Of a stretch of DNA of 37,627 nt, positions 6,341 through 13,554 are shown piece after piece. The notes below the pieces were generated by a model that worked only from the letters and a program-made list of their open reading frames with translations, ran no database searches and was not told the DNA's origin. Within the stretch, counting starts at the first letter, position 1; each line of letters starts with the position of its first letter. Origin of the DNA: a candidate division WOR-1 bacterium RIFOXYB2_FULL_42_35 (GTDB taxonomy: Bacteria > Margulisbacteria > WOR-1 > O2-12-FULL-45-9); NCBI GenBank assembly GCA_001771545.1, contig MEUC01000035.1:1-37627 (forward strand), written 5' to 3'. The position numbers and the translations under genes were made by a program.

Positions 6341-6959
6341 GCCTGCAGAATATTCTTTGCCTAATTTGCTTAAAAAAGAAAACTGCTATGTTTATATCGG
6401 TCCAAGCATGAACCCAACTTTAAAAGCCCCTGATATTTTGGAAGTAACACCTTATAAAGGCCAGCCAATTAAAGTTGGCGACGTTTTAACCTTTCCCCAT
6501 CCTGACGGCAGCAAGAATATTACTCATCGGGCAATTTACGTTGGCCCTGACGGCGTAAGAACTCGTGGAGACAACAACGGCAACACTGATCCCTGGTTAC
6601 TTAAACCGGAAAACATCACCGGCAGAGTTGATTGGGCTTTACGCGGCAAATGGAAACGATTTATCCATGGGGGCTTAGAAGGCCGGCTCTTTGAGGCCTA
6701 TGTTAGATCAAAACGTTTTATACGCAGGAAAATAACGTTGCTCGTTAGGCCAATTTATCGTTTCTTTGTTAAGAAACCATTATTAAAACAATGGTTTTCC
6801 GCTAAATTGAAGCCTAAGATTATTAATTATCAGAGGAAAGATTATTTTGAGCGCCAATTAGTCATTGGCAAATATGTAATTGGCCGGCGTTTCCCTGGCC
6901 GCCGCTGGAGAATTAACCCGCTTTTCAAACTATTGATTGATACAGGACAACTGAATTGA
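6330..6959 (+). CDS. S26-family (SipW-like) signal-peptidase-related protein
   Basis: A 209-residue protein. 'YIGPSMNPTL' (about 23-32) holds the nucleophile Ser. 'GDVLTF', 'ITHRAIYV' and 'TRGDNNGNTD' correspond to the His and Asp boxes of ER/archaeal (SipW-type) signal peptidases, which use His in place of the bacterial Lys. Residues about 115-209 are very basic (many KRF/RRK strings), with no obvious long N-terminal membrane anchor, unusual for a housekeeping leader peptidase. The start overlaps the ScmC-like gene by 11 bp. S24/S26-type peptidases are found with HPr-kinase-like and NTP_transf_5 proteins in peptide-modification neighbourhoods. It may cleave a specific precursor; this is inferred. 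Confidence 0.7.
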   Translation: MENKPAEYSLPNLLKKENCYVYIGPSMNPTLKAPDILEVTPYKGQPIKVGDVLTFPHPDGSKNITHRAIYVGPDGVRTRGDNNGNTDPWLLKPENITGRVDWALRGKWKRFIHGGLEGRLFEAYVRSKRFIRRKITLLVRPIYRFFVKKPLLKQWFSAKLKPKIINYQRKDYFERQLVIGKYVIGRRFPGRRWRINPLFKLLIDTGQLN

Positions 6960-8074
6960 TTGAAAAACTTCGTCAGAGACAAGAAGAGATTCTTTTACCC
7001 GAAAGCAACCCTCTATTACAAGCCAAAGAAAAAATTTTTGTTTATTTCCGCTCTCTTCTAAGGGACGAAGCAATTGTAGCCAAAGATTTTACTGCGCAAG
7101 ATTGGCAAGAATATATTTCTCTGGCCAGTAGTCAAGGATTGCTGCAGCTAACATATTGGAAAACCAAACACCTGCCAGAACCGTTTCACCCCCCCAAAGA
7201 AATCTTTGAGCAGTTGCGACAGGCCTTTATGGCCAACTACGTTAAATTCTTACAGACAGAACAACAATTAAAAGTTTTGTGTGGGGCATTTAATACGGCT
7301 GGAATTAAAGTTTTACTTTTAAAAGGACCTGCTTTTGCCCAATCAATTTACCCTCACCCAGCCCTGCGTTCTTTTAGTGATATCGATATTTTAGTGAACC
7401 CGGAAAATGTCACGAAAACCAAAGCGGTTTTACGACAGCTTGATTATCAAAGTCACACCCAAGAATTTGAACACTTTCAAGGATTGAGAAATGAAGAATC
7501 GTTTTCCAGCAAAGGGAAAACTCCCGCTTTAAAATCAATTGACTTACACTGGGACATACATTGTTTCTTCGGCATTTTAAAACATGTATCAGTCAAAGAT
7601 TACTTTGACAACAGCATTTCAATAACAACACCCCAACTTGCCTTTCTAACCCTTAATCCAGTCGATGCCTTGATTCACGCAGCAGTACATATGCGCATGA
7701 CCCATCATGGTTCTTTTCGGCTTAGTTGGGTGGCAGATATGGCTATGTTGATTAAACAACTTATAAGCCTTGATGATTGGCAACGGCTTAAAAGAAAGAG
7801 TCAAGACATTGGGGCCACGTTAGTTGTGGGAGAATCATTGAAGCTGGCAGAGTTTTTCTTTGGAACCGGATTGCCGGCAGACTTTATTAAGGCTGGTGGT
7901 TGGCCAAAAGCAACTAAGCGAGAATCAATTGATCTCAATCACGCTATCAGAAGGAATCAAAACAATCTCAGTTGGCTCTTAGCCCGCTGGCCAAGAAGAC
8001 TCCATCCGCTGAAACAAATTATTCTTTTTGGCAACTTATTGGCTGAGCGCTTAGGCCCCAAAATCCGCCGCTAA
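6956..8074 (+). CDS. NTP_transf_5 family nucleotidyltransferase
   Basis: A 372-residue protein with a TTG start overlapping the previous stop by 4 bp (ATTGA). The core block 'VLLLKGPAFAQSIYPHPALRSFSDIDILV' (about 119-147) is the signature of uncharacterised nucleotidyltransferase family PF14907, with the metal-binding D-x-D. Later conserved pieces are 'DLHWDIH' and 'LIHAAVHMRMTHHGSFRLSWVADMAML'. Members occur in lasso-peptide clusters with HPr-kinase-like enzymes, and beside PqqD-like proteins. Third gene of the ScmC-like/peptidase operon; role inferred to be peptide or cofactor modification. Confidence 0.75.
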   Translation: MIEKLRQRQEEILLPESNPLLQAKEKIFVYFRSLLRDEAIVAKDFTAQDWQEYISLASSQGLLQLTYWKTKHLPEPFHPPKEIFEQLRQAFMANYVKFLQTEQQLKVLCGAFNTAGIKVLLLKGPAFAQSIYPHPALRSFSDIDILVNPENVTKTKAVLRQLDYQSHTQEFEHFQGLRNEESFSSKGKTPALKSIDLHWDIHCFFGILKHVSVKDYFDNSISITTPQLAFLTLNPVDALIHAAVHMRMTHHGSFRLSWVADMAMLIKQLISLDDWQRLKRKSQDIGATLVVGESLKLAEFFFGTGLPADFIKAGGWPKATKRESIDLNHAIRRNQNNLSWLLARWPRRLHPLKQIILFGNLLAERLGPKIRR

Positions 8075-8075
8075 C

Positions 8076-8249
8076 TTACTGCGCGTCTTTGGGCCACTTA
8101 CTGATATCGTCTCCATATTTAGCCTTATTATCAGCCAATTTATTCTTAAGATTTGCAACGTTGGCTTGTAAACTGGCAATGGTACTTTCAAAATCATCAA
8201 TCTGCTTAACTAAATCATCAACACTCTTGGTCTTTTGTTCTTCGCTCAT
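8076..8249 (-). CDS. Small predicted coiled-coil protein, unknown function
   Basis: A 57-residue protein starting MSEEQKTKSV, preceded by AGGAGGT 7 nt before the ATG; a longer start at 8297 would run into the MITE-like element. Residues about 8-45 show heptad-like spacing (V..L..Q...F...I..L...V..L..K), giving a short coiled coil, and the tail is charged and ends KWPKDAQ. It is convergent with the nucleotidyltransferase gene, 1 bp apart. I do not recognise a family; the good ribosome site and composition make a real gene likely. Confidence 0.6.
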   Translation of the reverse strand: MSEEQKTKSVDDLVKQIDDFESTIASLQANVANLKNKLADNKAKYGDDISKWPKDAQ

Positions 8250-8280
8250 ATAGATACCTCCTTTTAGATTGGGCGCGAGA

Positions 8281-8378
8281 GGGATTTCCCGACGCACATA
8301 ATAATATATTAGTAATGGAATCGTCGGGATCCCGATGATTACATTATTATTGTATCATAATGTCCATCGGGAGAACCT
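8281..8378. mobile_element. MITE-like tandem-hairpin element, copy 1
   Basis: A 98-bp element bounded by GGGATTTCCCGA and TCGGGAGAACCT, imperfect terminal inverted repeats. Inside are two back-to-back hairpins: CCCGACG/CGTCGGG, then AT, then CCCGATG/CATCGGG, the second with an inner perfect ACATTAT/ATAATGT stem. A relative is at 32778-32873, where the stem sequences change on both sides so pairing is kept. Both copies lie just 3' of a minus-strand tRNA gene. Confidence 0.7.
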
Positions 8379-8392
8379 CCGCTCTATTAACC

Positions 8393-8466
8393 TGGGCGAT
8401 ACTGGACTCGAACCAGTGACCTCCTGCGTGTGAAGCAGGCGTTCTAACCAGCTGAACTAACCGCCC
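8393..8466 (-). tRNA. tRNA-Val (anticodon CAC)
   Basis: A 74-nt cloverleaf: acceptor GGGCGGT/ATCGCCC with one G-U pair, anticodon loop TTCACAC (anticodon CAC), T-arm with GGTTCGAGTCC. CCA is not encoded; GGT follows the discriminator A. Confidence 0.93.
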
Positions 8467-8476
8467 GAAAGTTCTA

Positions 8477-8553
8477 TGGTGGGCGGTGTAGGAGTCGAAC
8501 CTACGACCTCCTCGGTGTAAGCGAGGCATTCTAACCAGCTGAACTAACCGCCC
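8477..8553 (-). tRNA. tRNA-Val (anticodon UAC)
   Basis: A cloverleaf with acceptor GGGCGGT paired near the 3' end, anticodon loop CTTACAC (anticodon UAC) and GGTTCGACTCC in the T-arm. CCA is encoded (8477-8479), unlike in the adjacent CAC isoacceptor 10 bp away. Confidence 0.93.
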
Positions 8554-8618
8554 GTAACTCTATCTTATCATAGCTTGACTCATCGTCGCAATGTGGGATA
8601 AGATAATAAAAATCGTCC

Positions 8619-8654
8619 CTGATATCCTGATTCACTGATAATCTGATATTCTGA
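8619..8654. repeat. Short internal repeat before tRNA(CAU)
   Basis: CTGATATCCTGA and CTGATATTCTGA occur 24 bp apart with further CTGAT units between them. The rest of 8554-8657 shows no gene. The region may hold the promoter of the tRNA at 8658, but no clear boxes were assigned. Confidence 0.4.
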
Positions 8655-8657
8655 CCC

Positions 8658-8730
8658 GGGCCCATAGCTCAACGGTTAGAGCAATCGACTCATAATCGAT
8701 CGGTTCTAGGTTCAACTCCTAGTGGGCCCA
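8658..8730 (+). tRNA. tRNA with CAU anticodon (elongator Met or Ile2)
   Basis: A 73-nt cloverleaf: acceptor GGGCCCA/TGGGCCC, anticodon loop CTCATAA with anticodon CAU, T-arm GGTTCAACTCC. It lacks the C1 mismatch of initiators. Whether it is elongator Met or the lysidine-modified Ile2 cannot be told by anticodon alone; the GGGCCC acceptor slightly recalls Ile2. CCA is not encoded. Confidence 0.9.
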
Positions 8731-8735
8731 GTCTT

Positions 8736-8816
8736 GGTAATTAGTAGTTGGTACTTTGTAATTTGGGGGACAGAAACAAACTACCAAATACGATTGCAAA
8801 GTACAAATTACAAGCG
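8736..8816. repeat. Imperfect inverted repeat of GTAATTTG/GTACTTTG units
   Basis: The left part has TTGGTACTTTGTAATTTG and the right part CAAAGTACAAATTACAA, so the same 8-bp words recur inverted and in swapped order. The unit is the complement of the CAAATTA heptamer array at 22153-22180. No gene lies in 8731-8827. Confidence 0.45.
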
Positions 8817-8827
8817 CGGAGTTGTCA

Positions 8828-10021
8828 ATGAACTTTAATCCCTTTTCAGGAAAAAAGATCTTCTTTATCTTCTCGCTACTGGGACTGTTCCTGTTTTCCT
8901 TCACAAATTTAAGCTGGTCCGACCAAAAATACGAACCTCCCAAGGTTAAATACGAAAAAGCCAAAGTTGTCGAAGCAGAAAATATTTATCTGGATGACCA
9001 GCCTGAATCGCAATTAGCAGAAAAACGCCAACAAGTCACTATAAAAATTTTATCCGGTAAATTTAAGGGTAAAGTTCTCTCCTTGGATCATATTGCCTCT
9101 GGCGGCATGGCAGGAACAAAACTAAACTTAACCGCTGGAGATAAAATCTTGCTTTACGTCGAAGAAAATCCCGGCAAAGCAGAAAGCCCTGATGGCTCTC
9201 CTTTAATTAATGTTGACGGCTATCTTAGGAGCCAGGTGTTATTTTGGCTGGCCATACTTTATGCCCTAGTGCTGGTGGTAATCGGCGGCAAAAAAGGCGC
9301 TAAAGCCTTGCTTAGTTTAGTCTTAACCATGGCCACAGTTTTTTTTATCTTATTTCCCCTCATACTCTTGGGTTTTAATCCCCTGCTGGTTACTGTTGTT
9401 ATTTGCGGCTTTATCTCCCTGTTGGTTTTTCGCATTATCGCAGGTAAAACAGCCAAAGCTTTTAGCGCAGCAACCGGCACTTTAATTGGCGTGGCTATTG
9501 CCGGCATATTAGCCACACTGGCAGGAAATATTATCCATCTCTCCGGTTTAAGTTCAGAAGAGGCAAAAATACTTTTTTATTCATTAAACCTAAAAGCCAA
9601 TTTCCAGGGCTTGTTGTTCAGCGGGATCTTGATTGGCGCTTTAGGCGCAGTAATGGATGTAGGCATTTCCATTGCTTCTGCTATTGATGAAGTCAGAAAA
9701 GTCCATCCTGAAGCAAATTTTAGCAATTTATTTAAAGCCGGCATGAATGTTGGCCATGATATTATGGGCACCATGTCTAACACTTTAATTTTAGCTTATA
9801 CTGGTTCAGCCTTGCCCTTATTATTGCTTTTTAATGCTGGCAATATGCCCTTTGCCAAGATCATTAATATGGAACTGGTAGCTGAAGAAATTGTCAGGGC
9901 TTTAGCTGGCAGTATTGGCTTAGTTCTCTGTATTCCTGCTACTGCCCTGGTAGCTGCAGCTATGTACACAAGGAAGAAGTCTTCTAATTTGCCTAAAGGT
10001 TGGATAAGGAACAAGCTTTGA
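8828..10021 (+). CDS. YibE/F family membrane protein
   Basis: A 397-residue polytopic membrane protein. ATG at 8828 has GGAG 6 nt upstream; TTG at 8822 is the alternative. An N-terminal hydrophobic segment (about 10-27) is followed by an extracytoplasmic beta-rich region of about 100 residues ('QVTIKILSGKFKGKVL...' is typical of the family). Then come about seven membrane segments with 'GVAIAGILATLAG', 'GALGAVMDVGISIASAIDEV' and 'AGMNVGHDIMGTMSNTLILAYTGSALPLLLLF'. These match YibE/F proteins. Transport function is often proposed but not proven. It ends inside the convergent MBL gene by 29 bp. Confidence 0.85.
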   Translation: MNFNPFSGKKIFFIFSLLGLFLFSFTNLSWSDQKYEPPKVKYEKAKVVEAENIYLDDQPESQLAEKRQQVTIKILSGKFKGKVLSLDHIASGGMAGTKLNLTAGDKILLYVEENPGKAESPDGSPLINVDGYLRSQVLFWLAILYALVLVVIGGKKGAKALLSLVLTMATVFFILFPLILLGFNPLLVTVVICGFISLLVFRIIAGKTAKAFSAATGTLIGVAIAGILATLAGNIIHLSGLSSEEAKILFYSLNLKANFQGLLFSGILIGALGAVMDVGISIASAIDEVRKVHPEANFSNLFKAGMNVGHDIMGTMSNTLILAYTGSALPLLLLFNAGNMPFAKIINMELVAEEIVRALAGSIGLVLCIPATALVAAAMYTRKKSSNLPKGWIRNKL

Positions 10022-10694
10022 TTTCGACAAAATCATTATCAAACGCCTGCTGAAACAGTCGAATTGCTTTCTTTCCCGTGCAGTGGCATGGGGCAATTTT
10101 TTTGACTCCTAGACTCTTTAAGTCTTTAATAATCTGCCTGATTTGTAAAGCTGATGATTGGTATAAATGAAAACCGCCTAAAACGAGCCTGATTTTTTCC
10201 CCTAATTTCTGCTGGGCAAACCTAACTATGTTAACAATCCCAGGATGAGAACAACCGGTTACAATGACCAAACCTTTGCCAGAATCTATAATCAAAGATT
10301 GTTCCTCAACCTTTCCGGGCAAAGCTCCTGTTGTATAAACGTCAGGCATAATTTTTTTAAATCTGACCACCTCAAAAAGCTTAGCGCCCCGCTTGGTAAC
10401 ATTTTTTTTAAACCTATCGGGAAAGGATTTTAACAAATAAGCTCTGTGTTTTGGCAGTAAAACAGAAGATAAGCCGGCAATGTGGTCCCAGTGTTTATGG
10501 GAAATAGAAATAAAATCTAGCTCTGCTGGTTTTATGCCTAACTGTCGAAGATTATTGGTAAAGATCTCTTTGTCTCCACCAGCATCAAAAAGGATTTTCT
10601 TACCGTTAAATTCAATTAAAGCAGAAAAACCCCAGGCGGCTTTAAGGCCTCTACCCTTTAAATTATTTTCATAGATAACTTTAATTTTGGGCAT
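9993..10694 (-). CDS. MBL-fold metallo-hydrolase
   Basis: A 233-residue metallo-beta-lactamase fold protein. 'LFDAGG' and the metal motif SHKHWDHIAGL (H-x-H-x-D-H) are near residues 63-73; 'TGCSHPG' and 'PCHCTG' supply later metal ligands. The pattern matches the group of MBL proteins annotated as related to dihydropterin-ribofuranosylaminobenzene-phosphate synthase, common in anaerobes; the exact substrate is unknown. It is the last gene of the long minus-strand operon, 10 bp after the NifU-like gene, and its 3' end overlaps the convergent yibE/F gene. Confidence 0.82.
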   Translation of the reverse strand: MPKIKVIYENNLKGRGLKAAWGFSALIEFNGKKILFDAGGDKEIFTNNLRQLGIKPAELDFISISHKHWDHIAGLSSVLLPKHRAYLLKSFPDRFKKNVTKRGAKLFEVVRFKKIMPDVYTTGALPGKVEEQSLIIDSGKGLVIVTGCSHPGIVNIVRFAQQKLGEKIRLVLGGFHLYQSSALQIRQIIKDLKSLGVKKIAPCHCTGKKAIRLFQQAFDNDFVEIKACSLSNL

Positions 10695-10704
10695 AACTTT
10701 TACC

Positions 10705-11088
10705 CTAGGGCTTCAATAAATAATCGGCAATCGCCCGAAATAGTGTTGTGACTGCTAAAATGGAACAATGACTATGATCTAAAGGAAGCCCTGGCAGTTT
10801 GTCTTTAACTTGTTTAGGCGAAATTGCTAAGGCTTCGTCCAGGGTCTTCCCTTCAACTAAATCTGCTGTTGTCTCACCACAAACCAAAGTTGCCACACAA
10901 CCATTAGTATAGAATTTCACCTCTTCTATCATATTATTATTAATTATTAGATAAAACTCCATTTCATCACCACAGGGGCCTTTAACATAAGAAGACGCAT
11001 CCGGTCCATTCAGCCTGCCAAGATGTTGGGTATTTTTAGCAATTGTTAATATATGGCTTGGATAAATAGAATTGTCTTCTGCTGTCAC
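10705..11088 (-). CDS. NifU/IscU-like Fe-S cluster scaffold protein
   Basis: A 127-residue protein of the NifU N-terminal (IscU-like) family. The three scaffold cysteines are in 'GPCGDEMEF', 'NGCVATLVCGE' and 'DHSHCS', and 'LGRLNGPDA' lies near the N-terminus. Proteins of this divergent group are often encoded beside ferredoxin-MinD ATPases in anaerobes. It overlaps the MinD-like gene by 4 bp. A role in supplying or holding a cluster for the complex encoded by the operon is inferred; there is no IscS next to it. Confidence 0.8.
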   Translation of the reverse strand: MTAEDNSIYPSHILTIAKNTQHLGRLNGPDASSYVKGPCGDEMEFYLIINNNMIEEVKFYTNGCVATLVCGETTADLVEGKTLDEALAISPKQVKDKLPGLPLDHSHCSILAVTTLFRAIADYLLKP

Positions 11089-11936
11089 CGTATTTCACCC
11101 CAGAATTTTAAAATTTCAGCTGCAATGATTGATTTTGGAGCATATTCAATAACTGTTTTGGCTTCTCTCATGGCCTTGTTGACAATTTTATCATATGGCA
11201 GCTTGGCCACAACAGGCACAACCTGGGAAGTACAAAATTGTTCAATTTTTTTAGAATTTTCCAGATTAATATCATATTTATTGATAACTACAGCTGTTTT
11301 TATCTTAAAATGATTAGTCAGCTCAATTACCCTTTTTAAATCATGCCAGCCTGATAAAGTCGGCTCTGTCACAACCAGGACCAAATCTGTGCCTGTTATC
11401 GAAGCAATAACAGGACAGCCTATACCCGGAGAGCCATCAATTAAAATATAAGCACAAGAATTTTTTTGGGCAATCTCACGGGCTTTTTTCCGGATTAAAC
11501 TAACCAGCCTGCCCGAATTTTCTTCAGCAACCCCCAGCCTGGCATGTACCAATACCCCAAAACGGGTATCAGAAATAAAATATTGGCCGGAAACCTTTGC
11601 CTTAAAATCAATCGCGCCGTTCGGACAAAGCCTAAAACAGACACCACAACCCTCGCAAGAAACCGGATCAACTTTTGGCCCCTGCAAAATTGCTTCGAAG
11701 CGGCAAACTTCACGGCATTTGCCGCATTTTGTACACTTTTCCAGGTTAATTGAGGCAACTTTTGAGGCAATAAACTCGTGTTCCTCTTGCACTTCTGGAT
11801 TTAAAATTAAATGGAGGTCAGCCGCGTCAACATCACAATCCACGACAACTTTGTTTTTAACTAAACCTGCTAAAGCTGCCGTAATAGTTGTTTTCCCCGT
11901 TCCCCCCTTACCAGAAATAATTGCTATTTGCTTCAT
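11085..11936 (-). CDS. MinD-superfamily ATPase with inserted ferredoxin domain (paralogue 1)
   Basis: A 283-residue deviant P-loop ATPase: ISGKGGTGKTT (about 7-17) with the extra MinD/Mrp-type lysine, and 'VVDCDVDAADLHL'. A two-cluster ferredoxin insert is at about 60-110 (C-T-K-C-G-K-C-R-E-V-C and C-E-G-C-G-V-C-F-R-L-C, eight Cys). 'LIDGSPGIGCPV' and 'VTEPTLSGWHDL' follow. Such pairs form part of the anaerobe-specific ORP (orange protein) complex described in Desulfovibrio vulgaris, where they occur with NifX-like proteins. It overlaps the next gene by 4 bp in each direction. Probably involved in metal-cluster assembly or cell division-linked functions; the exact role is not known. Confidence 0.85.
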   Translation of the reverse strand: MKQIAIISGKGGTGKTTITAALAGLVKNKVVVDCDVDAADLHLILNPEVQEEHEFIASKVASINLEKCTKCGKCREVCRFEAILQGPKVDPVSCEGCGVCFRLCPNGAIDFKAKVSGQYFISDTRFGVLVHARLGVAEENSGRLVSLIRKKAREIAQKNSCAYILIDGSPGIGCPVIASITGTDLVLVVTEPTLSGWHDLKRVIELTNHFKIKTAVVINKYDINLENSKKIEQFCTSQVVPVVAKLPYDKIVNKAMREAKTVIEYAPKSIIAAEILKFWGEIR

Positions 11937-12772
11937 GACTTAATCCTCGATTCAATCAGTTTCATAACCTCCAAAAACTTTTCTTTATGTTCCGGGAAAA
12001 CTTCAACCAAGTTAAGCCCCTTTGAATACGCCTCAGCTATTTGGCGATCTTCTGGGATTTTTAACAAAATGGCTAGCTTTTCTTTTTGACAATAATCCTC
12101 AAGCTGAGTAAAGCTACTATCGTATTTATTAATCACCAAACCAGTAGGAATCCCCATCTTTTTGGTAACTTCATAAGCCAAACTAAGATCGTGCAACCCA
12201 AAGGGGGTTGACTCCGTAACTAGCAAACAAAAGTCAGAACCTTTAACGGCAGCAACCATGGGACAAGAAGTTCCTGGAGAAGCGTCGATTATAACGGTTT
12301 TTTGCCGGTTTATTTTATTCTTAACCGCAGAAATCACGGGAATAGCCATTGCCTCAGAAACATTTAGCACCCCAGAGATCAGCTCCACACCTTGTCTCTC
12401 CCCTGTTTCTATTTTACCAACTACTCTTCTTATTTCTGTAATAGCTTTCTGTGGGCAAAGCAATTTACAGCCTCCACAAGCGTGACAGAGATTATCGAAA
12501 ATCAAGACTTTTTTGTTAGCCACGGCTATAGCATTAAACTCGCAAACCCCAGAACACTTACCACAATAATTACATAGAGTCTCATCAACCCTGGGAACTA
12601 AAACAAAAACCTGTTCGGTCTTAACATTCTGAGGATTGATAAATATATGGGCATTGGGTTCTTCAACATCACAATCGAGCAGTTGAACGTTGTTGCCTAT
12701 AGCAAAAGCCAAAGATGTGGCAATAGTTGTTTTGCCGGTTCCACCTTTACCCGAGGCAACTGAGATAATCAC
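11933..12772 (-). CDS. MinD-superfamily ATPase with inserted ferredoxin domain (paralogue 2)
   Basis: A 279-residue paralogue of the downstream gene, with the same layout. SGKGGTGKTT lies at the N-terminus, followed by 'LLDCDVEEPNAHIF', eight Cys in two 4Fe-4S motifs (C-N-Y-C-G-K-C-S-G-V-C and C-H-A-C-G-G-C-K-L-L-C), 'IIDASPGTSCPMV' and 'VTESTPFGLHDL'. The two ATPases most likely act together as a heterodimer, as tandem pairs of this type usually occur. Start and stop overlap neighbours by 1 and 4 bp, so the whole stretch is translationally coupled. Confidence 0.85.
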   Translation of the reverse strand: MIISVASGKGGTGKTTIATSLAFAIGNNVQLLDCDVEEPNAHIFINPQNVKTEQVFVLVPRVDETLCNYCGKCSGVCEFNAIAVANKKVLIFDNLCHACGGCKLLCPQKAITEIRRVVGKIETGERQGVELISGVLNVSEAMAIPVISAVKNKINRQKTVIIDASPGTSCPMVAAVKGSDFCLLVTESTPFGLHDLSLAYEVTKKMGIPTGLVINKYDSSFTQLEDYCQKEKLAILLKIPEDRQIAEAYSKGLNLVEVFPEHKEKFLEVMKLIESRIKS

Positions 12773-13532
12773 TATACTAATACCGGCCTTCTTCTTTTCG
12801 TTGCCTCTTCATCCAAAGCCTTTATTACCGGACACTGGACATCATAGACAGAATAAACTTTTAGTGGTCTAAAAAACTCTTTTATCTCTGCTAATTCATC
12901 TACAGAGAGTGGTTTGACAAGAGAAAACCGTAAAGGGGTATTAATTTGGACCTCAACAGGATTCAGTTCTTTGGCTAAATTAGCTAACTCTTTGGCCTGT
13001 TCTTTATTTTGTGGCACAAACATGATTTGCAAAGCCAATTTGCCAGGGTACTCTTGATCAAAGGTTTTTATACTATTAATAACCATCTCCAAACTAAAAC
13101 CCTCCGTTGGTCGATTGATTGATCTAAAAAGATCTTCACTTGCTACATCCAGCTTAGCTACAACTAAATCTGCCAGACTAAGCTCCCACCTAACCTGAGG
13201 ATCGTGCATCAGAGAAGAATTAGTTAGTACTGCTACCGGCTTATTAAATCTATTTTTGATTTCTGCAATCACTTCCCCAAGATTAGCAGCTAGAGTTGGC
13301 TCACCAGTTCCGGACAAAGTTATGTAATCAAGCTCTAGATCCGGCAAGCTTTCTAATTCTTCAATAATTGCATTGGTTGGCACAAAAATCTCTCGCCGGA
13401 TGATATGACGGTAGGTTTTCCCTAACTGGCAATAGATGCAATCAAAAGTGCAATTTTTTTTCCTGAAATCAGGTCAACCCCCAAAGATCTGCGCAGTCTC
13501 CAACTTGGTACCGGACCATAAATATACTTCAT
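12772..13532 (-). pseudogene. Radical SAM protein gene with a -1 frameshift in an A8 run
   Basis: The intact start is ATG at 13532 with AAGGAG upstream (MKYIYGPVPSWRLRRSL...). After about 25 codons a run of eight A on the coding strand (plus-strand T at 13454-13461) shifts the frame to a stop. One extra A would give 'NCTFDCIYCQLGKTY', the CxxxCxxC cluster motif of radical SAM enzymes, and continue directly into the long open part ('DYITLSGTGEPTLAANLGEV', 'VAVLTNSSLM'). The protein would be about 253 residues and of the COG0731-like radical SAM group. Causes may be sequencing or assembly error, a true mutation, or transcriptional slippage on A8. All other operon members are intact, so error or slippage is plausible. 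Confidence 0.75.
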
Positions 13533-13554
13533 TTTAATTCTCCTTACTTTCCGA

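Noticed and set aside
8347-8529. 60-residue minus-strand ORF
   Set aside because: It is the translation of the two tRNA-Val genes.
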